Origin: Myxococcota bacterium
GTDB lineage: Bacteria > Myxococcota > Kuafuiibacteriia > Kuafuiibacteriales > Kuafuiibacteriaceae
Assembly (NCBI GenBank): GCA_028289325.1
Contig: JANQQN010000508.1
Coordinates: 1-58,471 of the forward strand
Direction: 5' to 3'
Length of the DNA stretch: 58,471 bases
Shown here one piece after another: positions 8,963-17,863 of the stretch (position 1 is its first letter; every line of letters begins with the position of its first letter). The translations under genes and the position numbers were made by a program. Under the pieces are notes generated by a model. It searched no databases. It was not told the DNA's origin and was given only the letters and a program-made list of their open reading frames with translations.

Positions 8963-10984
8963 ATGACGCCTCCCACGCCTGCCGAGCGATCACCGGCCGA
9001 CGAGAGTTGGATCGGGGCGGTCCGGCTCGCCTTTGCTCAAACCCCTCGCGCCGTACGTCTCGTTTGGTCGGCGGATCCATACTCGACGCTGGGACTTCTG
9101 ATTCTGCAGGCGGTGGGCGCCTTGCTGCCGCTGGCCATCGCCTGGGTGGGCAAGCTGCTGGTCGATTCGGTGGTCGAAGCCGCCCGCACCGAGGATCCCG
9201 CGGCCGCCGAACGCGCGCTGACCATGGTCGGGATCGAGCTGGCGTTGATGGTGGCCTCGGGGCTCATCACCCGCGCGACGGGCCTGCTGCGGTCATTGGT
9301 CGGGACCCGGCTCGCGTATCAGATCCAGGGGGATATCCTCGAAAAGGCGCAGACCCTCGATCTCGTCCACTTCGAGACCCCCGAGGTCTACGACCGGCTC
9401 CAAAACGCGCGACGGGAAGCCTCGAGTCGGCCCCTCAATCTGTTTACGAGCGCGGTAGATATCGGAAGCAACGCGATCACCCTCGCTAGCTATGGGGTCC
9501 TCCTGTTCGGCTTCAGCCCCTGGACCCTGCTCATCCTGGCCGCGGCGACCATCCCGTCGTTCATCGCCGAGGCCCGGTTTTCTGGCCAGGCGTTTCGATT
9601 GTTCACGTGGCGTGCGCCGGAGGGGCGCAAGATGCGCTACCTGGAGATCCTGCTGACGCGTGATAGCAATGCGCAAGAGGTCAAGCTTTACGGGCTAGGC
9701 CCGATGCTTCTCGACCGCTACCGCGGATTCTATCAGCGATTCTTCGCCGAAGATCGCCAGCTCGCCGTCCGGCGGGCGGTGTGGGGTTTCGGGCTGGGCA
9801 TCCTGTCGACCGGCGCGCTGTACGGATGTTACGCGTGGATCGTCGTCCGGACCGTGGGGGGCGCTCTGACTCTCGGCGATATGACCCTGTACATGACCGT
9901 GTTTCGTCAGGGGCAAGCCAGCCTGCGCAGTATCCTCAAGGCGTTGGGCTCGAGCTATGAGGACAATCTCTTCATGTCGAATCTGTTCGGCTTTCTGTCG
10001 ATGCCCACCGGACCCGAAGCGGTACGGGCGCTGTTCGAAACCGGCGAGCCGGCGAAGATCTCGCCCCCCAACGAGACCGCGGCGAAACCGGTCGACGGCG
10101 TGGCCGCGCCCGGCCCGTCGGGGCCCGGCGGCGACGGGATCCGGTCGGGCGAGCGGGGTTTCGTCCTCGACGCGGTGAGTTTTCGTTATCCCGGGATGAC
10201 CAAGTGGGCGCTGCAAGACGTCAACCTCCACATCGCCCCTCGGGAGAAGCTCGCCATCGTGGGCAACAACGGGGCGGGCAAGTCGACGATGATCAAGCTT
10301 CTGACCGGGCTGTACCCGGTCACCCGAGGACAGATTCGGCTCGACGGGGTCCCGCTCGAACAGATCGATCCCGGCGTACTCCGGGGGCGGCTGGGGGTGG
10401 TGGTGCAAGACTTCGTGCAGTACGAGTTCACCGCCCGGGAGAACGTGGGGCTCGGACAGCCGAACCGCATGGACGATCTCGACGCGATCAAGGAGGCGGC
10501 GCGGCGGGGTGGGGCCTACGAGGCGCTGGCGGGTCTGCCCGACGGGTTCGAGACCCAACTCGGGCGCTGGTTTCAGAAGGGTAGCCAGCTCAGCCGAGGC
10601 AACTGGCAAAAGGTGGCCGTCGCCCGCGCATTCATGCGCGATGCCGACATCCTGATCCTCGACGAGCCGTCGGCGGCGCTCGATGCGGAGGCGGAGCACG
10701 CCTTGTTCGAGCGCTTTCGAGAGCTGACCGACGATCGGATGGCGATCCTGATCTCCCACCGTTTCTCGACCGTCCGCATGGCCGACCGGATCCTGGTTCT
10801 GGGGGGCGGACGGGTCATCGAGATCGGCACCCACGACGAGCTGATGACCGCCGACGGGCAGTACGCGCACCTGTTCACCCTCCAGGCCTCGGGGCTGCTG
10901 GGCGATGACTGGCGATCGGATGAACCGTTGGCGCGCCCAGATCGCAATGATTCCGAAATGGGGGACGACGCGCCGAGGCCATGA
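8963..10984 (+). CDS. ABC exporter, fused permease and ATPase (half-transporter)
   Basis: 673 aa. The N-terminal ~330 residues hold about six TM helices (for example STLGLLILQAVGALLPLAIAW and LLIGFS-type helices near 180). The nucleotide-binding domain starts near residue 390, with Walker A GNNGAGKST at about 433, Walker B ILILDEPSAALD at about 562 and the H-loop ISHRFST at about 596. The signature is LSRGNWQK instead of LSGGQ/LSGGEWQK. This is an unusual but known-position variation, so activity needs care. A poorly conserved Pro/Gly linker (about 355-395) joins the two domains. As a half-exporter it should work as a dimer. The substrate (lipid, peptide or drug) cannot be told. It is preceded by a structured leader and has no partner gene next to it. 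Confidence 0.93.
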   Translation: MTPPTPAERSPADESWIGAVRLAFAQTPRAVRLVWSADPYSTLGLLILQAVGALLPLAIAWVGKLLVDSVVEAARTEDPAAAERALTMVGIELALMVASGLITRATGLLRSLVGTRLAYQIQGDILEKAQTLDLVHFETPEVYDRLQNARREASSRPLNLFTSAVDIGSNAITLASYGVLLFGFSPWTLLILAAATIPSFIAEARFSGQAFRLFTWRAPEGRKMRYLEILLTRDSNAQEVKLYGLGPMLLDRYRGFYQRFFAEDRQLAVRRAVWGFGLGILSTGALYGCYAWIVVRTVGGALTLGDMTLYMTVFRQGQASLRSILKALGSSYEDNLFMSNLFGFLSMPTGPEAVRALFETGEPAKISPPNETAAKPVDGVAAPGPSGPGGDGIRSGERGFVLDAVSFRYPGMTKWALQDVNLHIAPREKLAIVGNNGAGKSTMIKLLTGLYPVTRGQIRLDGVPLEQIDPGVLRGRLGVVVQDFVQYEFTARENVGLGQPNRMDDLDAIKEAARRGGAYEALAGLPDGFETQLGRWFQKGSQLSRGNWQKVAVARAFMRDADILILDEPSAALDAEAEHALFERFRELTDDRMAILISHRFSTVRMADRILVLGGGRVIEIGTHDELMTADGQYAHLFTLQASGLLGDDWRSDEPLARPDRNDSEMGDDAPRP

Positions 10985-11026
10985 CCGCCGTCGACGGCCC
11001 GCTCGACGTCATCTACGCTCTTACCC

Positions 11027-11611
11027 ATGGACGATCGTTTCCGGCCAGATGGCCGCGCCCACCGCGACCGGATGCTCGCCGGTGACTTCTACCTCGCCGA
11101 TGATCCGGACCTGGTGCGGGAGCGCGGTCGCGCCGCCGACCTGACCCGGCTGTTCAATCAAACCGCGAGCGATGACGGCGCCGAGCGGGAGGAGATCTTG
11201 CGCAAGCTGCTGGGCGGCGTGGGTGAGGGCACCGAGGTTCGGCCTCCGTTTCACTGCGACTACGGGTACCAGACCCACATCGGGGCCCGAAGCTTTGCCA
11301 ACTGGGGACTGATCTGCCTCGACGTTGGGCGCATCGTCATCGGTGACGACGTTCAGATCGGGCCGAATGTTCAACTCCTGACCGCCACCCACCCCATCGA
11401 GCCCGAACCGCGACGGGCGAAATGGGAGGCCTCTCAGCCCATCACCATCGGCGATAACGTCTGGCTCGGCGGCGGGGTCATCGTCTGCCCTGGGGTGTCG
11501 ATCGGCGAGAACACGGTCGTGGGCGCCGGCGCAGTCGTCACCCGGGATCTGCCCGCCCACGTCGTCGCGGTCGGAAACCCGGCGCGAGCGATCCGCACCA
11601 TCGACAGGTGA
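11027..11611 (+). CDS. Hexapeptide-repeat sugar O-acetyltransferase (LacA/NodL/maltose acetyltransferase type)
   Basis: 194 aa. The N-terminal Mac domain (MLAGDFYLADDPDLVRERGRAADLTRLFNQ) is followed by left-handed beta-helix hexapeptide repeats (VIGDDVQIGPNVQLLTATHPIEPEPR; ITIGDNVWLGGGVIVCPGVSIGENTVVGAGAVVTRDLP). The active-site histidine is in TATHP. It should transfer acetyl from acetyl-CoA to a sugar hydroxyl in the cytoplasm. It starts at the ATG at 11027, 42 bp after the ABC gene and on the same strand, so the two may share a transcript, but a functional link is not evident. Confidence 0.92.
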   Translation: MDDRFRPDGRAHRDRMLAGDFYLADDPDLVRERGRAADLTRLFNQTASDDGAEREEILRKLLGGVGEGTEVRPPFHCDYGYQTHIGARSFANWGLICLDVGRIVIGDDVQIGPNVQLLTATHPIEPEPRRAKWEASQPITIGDNVWLGGGVIVCPGVSIGENTVVGAGAVVTRDLPAHVVAVGNPARAIRTIDR

Positions 11612-11613
11612 GC

Positions 11614-11661
11614 GACGGCCGGCGCGGGCCTGAGCGTTGCGAGGGCTCGCGGCGGGCCGTC
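11614..11661. terminator. Hairpin between convergent genes
   Basis: GACGGCC (11614-11620) pairs with GGCCGTC (11655-11661), with an inner GCGAG/CTCGC hairpin. It lies in the gap between the convergent acetyltransferase and RNA ligase genes, where a bidirectional terminator is expected. There is no U-tract. Confidence 0.3.
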
Positions 11662-11695
11662 AACCGATCGCCGACGCGCCGCGCGAATCCTGATC

Positions 11696-12646
11696 TCAGT
11701 CGGCGGTAACGGTCGACGCGTAGCATCGGGATATGGCCGCACGAAGGGCCGCGTCTTCGGCGTCGGTCAGGGTCGACATGCGGCGAGGGAGCAGGTCTTC
11801 GAGGTCGATCAACACGTCGAGGAGAACTTCGTGTCGCATCTCTTCGTCGTCATCGCCGACCTTCGAGCGCGCGGACGCGATCCGGGCCGGATTGACCAGG
11901 TGCTCGGCGAGGGCGATGAGGGCGTCGAAGTCGAGATGAGCATGGGGGTCGAAAGCCTGACTCTCGTCGAACTTGGCGTCGTCGAACATCGGGATCTTTC
12001 GCTTGATGATCGGGCGGTCGTTGACCGACATCGCCCCCGCCGCCTTGATGACCAGCCCCTCCGCGGTGTTACCGTCGATGGGGGGCAGGCCGAGCGCCCC
12101 GGGAACGAGGGTCGTAAACCCAACCGGCATCCGTTCCATCGCGCCCAAGGTCCCTCGCCCCAACACCGGCGCCGTGGCCAGGCCCGCCGCCGAAGCCCGG
12201 CGAGTCAGCTCGTCGTGGGCCACGAAGACCGCCTCGTTTCCGCCTTCAGGCTCGACGACCACGTCGAAGACCGCGAAGCGAAGCTCGGGGGCGTACCACA
12301 CCCCCGTCTGCACCGCCGACAGGCCGGCGACCGCGCTTATGTCGCGGTGTGGGTAGGCGCCCCCGAACAGCTCTCCAAAGATGCGGACCACACCCGCACG
12401 ACCCCAGTGGGCGTGAACGTTCAACGCGGCCTGGCTGAGCTGTACCCGCAGGAGCTGCCAGCCGAAAAAGGGCTCATCGTCGACGAGCCAACGTTTGCGC
12501 TTGCCGAACCGGACCCGGGTCCCGTCGGTGGCCACCACCATATGGGCCCCGTGAATCTTCTCCGTGGCCACCCAGTCGTCGGCGAGCGACGCCGCGGCCC
12601 GAGCGATCTTCGGATAGGGCGTATGGTCCATCGGCGGGTGGGCCAC
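11696..12646 (-). CDS. RNA ligase, Rnl2-like (nucleotidyltransferase superfamily)
   Basis: 316 aa. Motif I with the adenylated lysine is TEKIHGAHM (K30), the KxHG variant typical of T4 Rnl2 and trypanosome editing ligases rather than the KxDG of DNA ligases. Downstream are RFAVFDVVVE (motif IIIa region), AEGLVIKA (motif IV) and IIKRKIP (motif V). A helical C-terminal part follows. It should seal 3'-OH/5'-phosphate ends in RNA via an enzyme-AMP intermediate. The GTG at 12646 has GAGG about 7 nt upstream; an ATG at 12631 is the alternative. It begins 9 bp after the stop of the DUF885-like lipoprotein gene, so it is probably cotranscribed. No RNA kinase/phosphatase or toxin is adjacent. Confidence 0.88.
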   Translation of the reverse strand: MAHPPMDHTPYPKIARAAASLADDWVATEKIHGAHMVVATDGTRVRFGKRKRWLVDDEPFFGWQLLRVQLSQAALNVHAHWGRAGVVRIFGELFGGAYPHRDISAVAGLSAVQTGVWYAPELRFAVFDVVVEPEGGNEAVFVAHDELTRRASAAGLATAPVLGRGTLGAMERMPVGFTTLVPGALGLPPIDGNTAEGLVIKAAGAMSVNDRPIIKRKIPMFDDAKFDESQAFDPHAHLDFDALIALAEHLVNPARIASARSKVGDDDEEMRHEVLLDVLIDLEDLLPRRMSTLTDAEDAALRAAISRCYASTVTAD

Positions 12647-12655
12647 GGCCAGACC

Positions 12656-14284
12656 TCAGGGGGTCGACGCCAAGCAAGCGGGCAACAAGTCCGGCGGCCA
12701 CTCGCTGCATCCGGCCAGTCGCCGGATCTCCTCCGACGACGGGGGGGAGGCCAGATGCGCGTCGGCCAGCTGGGCCAGAGTCAGCCACCCCAATAGGGGC
12801 GCGGTGAGGCGGCCCGGGAACGCGCGTGCGACGTCGAGCTTGTACTGGGCCTCGGCGGGCGTCTGACCACCGACCTCGGTGAGCCAGCGAAGAAGGTCAG
12901 CATCGTCGGGCGGAGGGGTCCGCTGCATCCGCAGGTCTACTTGCGCATCGGCGATCGCCCGCAGCAGCAGGCGGTCGACGTGCCACTCGACGGCGTCGGG
13001 GAGGCTCGCTCGTGCGAGCAGTCGGTCGAGGGCAAACAGCGGCCAGCCCGCGGCCAGCACCGGATCCGGCCAGCGCCGCTCCATCAGCCCGCGGTCGGCT
13101 CGCGTCCGGGTCGCCCAGTGACGCAGGGCGCGACCCGGCCAGCCTTCGTACAGCGCCAGCGCCAGCTGCTTCGGGGGGGGATACAGCTCGCGGAAAATCG
13201 CGGCGTCCTTGGTCGATAGCCACAGCCGATAGGTGGTGGTGCTCGTTCGGGCCTGAACTTCGTCGAGTCGGACCACGGCCAGGCCGCGAATCGAAGCGGG
13301 CGCGATGGTCGCGGTCATCGCGGGCGGCGGTGGGCAGCCGGGCGTCAAGACGTCGGCGACCGTAGCCAAGAATCGTTCGAGGCCCGGGACCGGACCCGCG
13401 GGCGGGTCGGCGAGGGACAGCCGTCGAGCCCGCGCGATGGGGGCCGCCGCGTCGCGGGGTTCGTTCGTCAGATCGAGCAGTCGGTCCTGGACTCGGGCCA
13501 GGGCGAGATCCGCGGCCGCCTCGAGGTCGGATGGCCCGGGCACGCGCGGCCATCTTCCCGTCCAGGGGCGCTCGACGGCCACCGTCGCGCCGACGGTGGG
13601 ATCGAGCAAGTCATCCTGCAGCCGCATCTCGTGCACGTCGAGCGAAGCCACCGCGAGGTCCCGGTGATTGACCAGCTCGACGTTCGCGTCGTCGACCGGC
13701 TCGAGGCGGTCTATCCACTTTCGCTGGGCCCGAAGTTGCCTCACCGCTTCCACCAGGCGCTCTTTCGAGGTGGCGATGGTCGCCGTACGGGCCGCGGAGA
13801 CGAATTGGCCGAGGGCCTCCAATCGATCGGTGCCGCGGGCGGCCGGCCAGGCTTGGGGGCCGATCGCCGCCCACAGCCCTCGTCCCACGATGAGCTGGAC
13901 GTCGAGGGCGTCCCAACTGGGTGATGGCTGCTCCAGGCGTCGCCTCAACAACGCATGGGTCGCCCGCCATGGGGGCGACAGCGTGTCGAGATCGATTCGA
14001 GCCAGCCTCGCCCGCACCGGGTCCAGGCGGGCCGCGACCGCGGATCGCGCCTGGGGCGTGGGCGGGGGCCAGACCCGCGGGCCGCCGGCGACGCCTTGCT
14101 CATCTCGGGTCACCGGGTCGAGCTCGTCCCAGGTCGACCAGGCCAGCGCGATGATTTGGGCCAGGGCGCGATCGGTGGCGTTGGTCTGGGGGGGCCCAGT
14201 CAACGTCGTCGGGGGACGGGCGCGGGCACAGCTCAGCACCGAAAATACAGCTAATAGGGCATACACCGATGCTTGCCGGGTCAT
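12656..14284 (-). CDS. DUF885-like lipoprotein, apparently without the metal-binding motif
   Basis: 542 aa from the ATG at 14284 (MTRQASVYALLAVFSVLSC), where VLSC is a lipobox; the frame extends to a GTG at 14329. The C-terminal half resembles the DUF885 family of putative metallo-carboxypeptidases. ALYEGWPGRALRHWATR occupies the place of the family's HExxPGHHLQ, and GWPLFALDRLLAR that of GWALYAE. The first histidine and the HH pair are replaced (Y, R, A), so zinc binding is unlikely. This is a probable pseudoenzyme or very divergent member. It diverges from the DUF58 operon and precedes the RNA ligase. The family call is moderate. Confidence 0.7.
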   Translation of the reverse strand: MTRQASVYALLAVFSVLSCARARPPTTLTGPPQTNATDRALAQIIALAWSTWDELDPVTRDEQGVAGGPRVWPPPTPQARSAVAARLDPVRARLARIDLDTLSPPWRATHALLRRRLEQPSPSWDALDVQLIVGRGLWAAIGPQAWPAARGTDRLEALGQFVSAARTATIATSKERLVEAVRQLRAQRKWIDRLEPVDDANVELVNHRDLAVASLDVHEMRLQDDLLDPTVGATVAVERPWTGRWPRVPGPSDLEAAADLALARVQDRLLDLTNEPRDAAAPIARARRLSLADPPAGPVPGLERFLATVADVLTPGCPPPPAMTATIAPASIRGLAVVRLDEVQARTSTTTYRLWLSTKDAAIFRELYPPPKQLALALYEGWPGRALRHWATRTRADRGLMERRWPDPVLAAGWPLFALDRLLARASLPDAVEWHVDRLLLRAIADAQVDLRMQRTPPPDDADLLRWLTEVGGQTPAEAQYKLDVARAFPGRLTAPLLGWLTLAQLADAHLASPPSSEEIRRLAGCSEWPPDLLPACLASTP

Positions 14285-14367
14285 AAATCGCAAGAGGGAA
14301 TAACGGGCAGCGCTAACCGGCTTGTCCACGGGGCGTCAGTAGCCCGACTAAGGTAGAGTCGTCACTT

Positions 14368-15693
14368 ATGTTCGTGCGCCTGCGCGCTATCGGTCGCCAT
14401 CTGGCGCGCGGCCGGGAATGGTTCCCACTTACCAACCTGGGGCTGGTCGTGCTCGGGCTGGCGGCCGCCGCTTTTTGGGGCTTCGGGATGCCGCGCGCGG
14501 ACTACGTGGTCCAGCTGGTATCCGCTCTGGCCATGGCCCTCGTGGTCAGCGCCCTGGTCGCCGTCCTCATCGGAAGCGTGCTGGTCTATCGCGTGACCCA
14601 ATCCGTCGAGGGGGGGCCGGTGGCGTTCGAAGCCCATCGGGGCTTTGCGGAAATTTTCAGCCTCCCCACATGGTGGGGGGTCCCCGTGTTCGACGTCCGC
14701 TGGACGTGGCTCGAGCCGGAGGGATTCCGGGTCGAGATTCAGACGCGGGACGGTCGCCGGGTCGAGCGGGTCGAGACCGAGCGCCGAGGCGAAGTTCACC
14801 ACATCGTCCGGCGGCTGGTCATCGAAGACGCGTTCGGGTTGGCGAGGGTGGTGCTCCATCGCCCCGAGGACCGCGGCGTGATCGTCCTTCCCTGGAGCGG
14901 CGCGCTGGAGCGGGCCCCGCTGCTGAGATCCTTGGCCTCGGGCGATGCGCTTCCCCACCCGCGGGGCGCGCTCGTGGGCGACCCGGTCGACATGCGGCGA
15001 TACGTACCCGGGGATCCGCTCAAGCTGGCGATGTGGAAGGTTTACGCCCGGACCCGAGAGCTGATGGTCCGGACGCCGGAACGCGCGATCGCGCCGTCGA
15101 CCCAAGTCGCCGCGTACCTTCCTTCGGCCTTCGGGGACGAGCCGCCGGCCGCGGCGGCGCGAATCGCGGTGGAGTCCGGCCTGTTGGGGCCCGATTGGGT
15201 CTTTGGCGCCGATGGGACCGAAGGGCCCGTCGACTCGATCGAGGCCGCGAACCGGTGCATCGTGCAGGCCCGGAGTCACCGGAAATCGGAGTCCGGACAG
15301 GGGGCAGGGCTCGCATCCTTCGTCGACCGGGTCGGCGATGGGCAGACGGTCAAACTGGTGCTGTTCGTGCCCGGACGCCCCGGCCCGTGGCTGCAGCGGG
15401 TGGTCGAAGTCGCCAAGAAACACCCCGAGAATACCAGCTGCGTGGTGGTCGTGGACGGCATCCACGGCGACGATGACACGCCCCGAGCCCGGTGGGGGCG
15501 GTGGCTGAAGCGGCCGACCGGGCCCCGGGACGAGGATGAAGCGCGCGTGCATCCAGACGAGTTTCACGAGGTCGTTCGGACCCTCGGCCGAGCGCGGGTT
15601 CAGGTCTCCGCGCTCGACCGGGTGTACGGTCGATCCCTCAACGTGGGTCGGATCTCCGGCCAGCGCATCGAAATGACGAGGCAAGTTGCGTGA
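14368..15693 (+). CDS. DUF58 domain membrane protein
   Basis: 441 aa with two N-terminal TM helices (LTNLGLVVLGLAAAAFWGFG; VVQLVSALAMALVVSALVAVLIGSVLVY), a beta-rich middle, and the DUF58 hallmark DMRRYVPGDPLKLAMWKVYARTRELMVRTPE near residues 210-240. A VWA-like fold often follows DUF58. DUF58 proteins occur next to MoxR AAA+ ATPases and transglutaminase-like proteins, as here, where four plus-strand genes run head to tail (14368-21003). Its stop overlaps the next start (GTGA at 15690). The exact role is unknown; a chaperone/cofactor-insertion or envelope-assembly module is the usual proposal. Confidence 0.9.
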   Translation: MFVRLRAIGRHLARGREWFPLTNLGLVVLGLAAAAFWGFGMPRADYVVQLVSALAMALVVSALVAVLIGSVLVYRVTQSVEGGPVAFEAHRGFAEIFSLPTWWGVPVFDVRWTWLEPEGFRVEIQTRDGRRVERVETERRGEVHHIVRRLVIEDAFGLARVVLHRPEDRGVIVLPWSGALERAPLLRSLASGDALPHPRGALVGDPVDMRRYVPGDPLKLAMWKVYARTRELMVRTPERAIAPSTQVAAYLPSAFGDEPPAAAARIAVESGLLGPDWVFGADGTEGPVDSIEAANRCIVQARSHRKSESGQGAGLASFVDRVGDGQTVKLVLFVPGRPGPWLQRVVEVAKKHPENTSCVVVVDGIHGDDDTPRARWGRWLKRPTGPRDEDEARVHPDEFHEVVRTLGRARVQVSALDRVYGRSLNVGRISGQRIEMTRQVA

Positions 15694-17840
15694 CGAAGCG
15701 TTCGGCTGGCTGGTTGCTCCACGCCCTGCTGTTGGCGGTGGCATTCGTCGTTTTGGCGTACCCGCTCGCGCTCGACGTCGGGCTGATCGCGGGGGCCGTG
15801 GGGGCCGTAGCGGGGACGCTGGTCGCGGAGACCATGGTCGCCAACCGCTACCGAGTCTGGGTGACGTGGGCCTTCGGGTTCGCGACCCTGGCCGTCGGTT
15901 GGTTCGCGGCGAAGATGCTGTTGGCTTCTTCGGCCTTCGCCCTCGCGTTGACGCCGGAGGCGGCGATCCACGTCGGCGAGATGCTCCGCTGGTCGACCAC
16001 CGCCCTCGGGGCCTGCGTGATTTTGCGGGCGACAGCGCTGCGGTTTCGGGTCGCCCTCGCCGTCGAGGGGAGCGTCGCGGTGGCGGCGGTGGTGTCCACG
16101 GTCGCGGCTCACCGCGACGGGATGATCGTCCGTCCGTTCTCGTTCGCCGATTGGTTCTGGCAGCAGGGCCTGGATCCCGTGGTCGCCTTTTTGGGGGTCG
16201 GTATCGGGGCGTCGCTCCTTCTGGCTGGGCTCCTGCTGCACGGCCGGTCGCGCAGTCGGGGGCTCATCCAGCTTCTTCTCGTGTTGCTGCTGGCCGTGGT
16301 CATGGCCCAGTGGATCCGCGGTCGAGACCCGTCGGTCGCGCAGAAGAACGCGGTAGGCGGTCCGCTCAAGAAGAGCCAAGATGATCCCAGCCGTAAGGGC
16401 GGATCGACCGGGGGCGGGTCGAAGGGCGGTCGTTCCGAAGACCAACAGAACAGCGATCTGCCCGAGGCCGGCCAGCAGGGCCGAAACCGCCCGGCGGCGG
16501 TCGTGCTGTTTCATCGCGACGTTCAGCCGAGCGGCGGCATCTTCTACTTCCGGCACGCCGCGTTCTCCCAGTTCAACGGGAGCCGGCTGGTGCAAACGAC
16601 CCTGGCCGGGGTCGACCCCGACGCCCGTAGCGACTTTCCCCTGGAGCGCCGACCGGTCGAAGGGGTGCCTGAAAACGCCCTCGGTCGAACGGAGGTGGCG
16701 ACCGACGTCGCGCTGTTGACCCGGCACTCCCGAATGTTCGTGCTCACCGACGCGACGGAGGTCGCGCCCAAGGCCAACCCGGATCCCGCGCGGTTCCAAC
16801 GGGCGTACTCGGTCGTCTCCGAAGTGGTGACCGGGGACTTGTCGCAGTTCGTGGGGCAGACCGCTGGCCATCCGAAGTGGACGGACCGGACCTGGGAACT
16901 GTACACCGAGCTGCCCCGCGACGACCGTTACCATCAGCTGGCGGCTTCGTTGCAGTCCAGATTGCGCGAGGAGTACAACCGCAGTCCTCTCGCGCTGGCG
17001 CTGATGGTCAAAAAGTATCTCGAGGAAACGACGACCTACTCATTCGCTCGCAAGTATCAAGGCGATGAGCCGACGGCGGAGTTTCTGTTTTCCGAAGACC
17101 GCAAAGGGTACTGCGTCCATCTCGCCCACGCCGCCGCGTACTTGATGCGGGCGCTCGGGTTGCCGGCTCGAGTCAGCGCCGGATACGCCGTCGAGGCCCG
17201 CAACATGGGCAGCGGCTCATCGCTGCTCATCAAGCAAGGCGACGCGCACGCGTGGGCCGAGCTATACCTCCAGGGGCTCGGTTGGGTGCCGATCGAGATC
17301 GCCCCCGAGAAGACGGAGGTGGAGCCCACCCCGTTTCAGGAACGCGACCTGCAGCAGATGCTGGGGGAGATGGCGCGCCGCGAGAGCCACACCGAACGGG
17401 TACCGGCGTCCGCGTGGCCGGTCATGAAGTGGCTGCGGAGCGCCTGGAACGCGCTGCCGTGGGTGTTCCTCGGACTGTTGGTTCTCGCGTACATCGTGAA
17501 GGCGTGGCGGGCGGTCGCGCCGCACGTCAACCCTCGGCGGCCGAAGCTCGCCTATCGGGCGGCCCTCGACCGGCTCAGCGCGGTCGGCTGGATCCGCGAC
17601 CGCGGCGAGCCTCGGGAGCGCTTCGCGACCCGCGTGGCCGACGTGACACCGAGCTTGAAGCCTCTGACCGCCGGTCTTACGGGTTACGTGTTGGGCTCGG
17701 TCGAGTCTCCCGAATCGCGGGCCGGCGCGCCCCTGGCCCGGCTCGCGAGGGCCGTCGGGGGCGAGGTTCGACGGTCGACCCCAACCTGGCGATGGCTCCT
17801 GGGGGCCTTGAACCCAATATCGTGGTGGTGGTCTCGCTGA
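15690..17840 (+). CDS. TgpA-like membrane transglutaminase/protease-fold protein
   Basis: 716 aa. About six N-terminal TM helices (1-215) are followed by a charged Gly/Ser linker and a periplasmic region with a transglutaminase-like core: Cys in DRKGYCVHLAHAAAYLMRALGLPARVSAGYAVEA, His in QGDAHAWAELYL. In the third position GWVPIEIAP has Glu where most members have Asp (GWxxxDPTP). One more TM (LPWVFLGLLVLAYIVKAW) and a cytoplasmic tail follow. TgpA proteins act on envelope peptides and are commonly encoded with DUF58 and MoxR genes. Translational coupling (GTGA) with the DUF58 gene supports a shared complex. The Asp-to-Glu change may be conservative. Confidence 0.9.
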   Translation: MTKRSAGWLLHALLLAVAFVVLAYPLALDVGLIAGAVGAVAGTLVAETMVANRYRVWVTWAFGFATLAVGWFAAKMLLASSAFALALTPEAAIHVGEMLRWSTTALGACVILRATALRFRVALAVEGSVAVAAVVSTVAAHRDGMIVRPFSFADWFWQQGLDPVVAFLGVGIGASLLLAGLLLHGRSRSRGLIQLLLVLLLAVVMAQWIRGRDPSVAQKNAVGGPLKKSQDDPSRKGGSTGGGSKGGRSEDQQNSDLPEAGQQGRNRPAAVVLFHRDVQPSGGIFYFRHAAFSQFNGSRLVQTTLAGVDPDARSDFPLERRPVEGVPENALGRTEVATDVALLTRHSRMFVLTDATEVAPKANPDPARFQRAYSVVSEVVTGDLSQFVGQTAGHPKWTDRTWELYTELPRDDRYHQLAASLQSRLREEYNRSPLALALMVKKYLEETTTYSFARKYQGDEPTAEFLFSEDRKGYCVHLAHAAAYLMRALGLPARVSAGYAVEARNMGSGSSLLIKQGDAHAWAELYLQGLGWVPIEIAPEKTEVEPTPFQERDLQQMLGEMARRESHTERVPASAWPVMKWLRSAWNALPWVFLGLLVLAYIVKAWRAVAPHVNPRRPKLAYRAALDRLSAVGWIRDRGEPRERFATRVADVTPSLKPLTAGLTGYVLGSVESPESRAGAPLARLARAVGGEVRRSTPTWRWLLGALNPISWWWSR

Positions 17841-17863
17841 AGCGAACCCGAGCTGAGAGGTAA

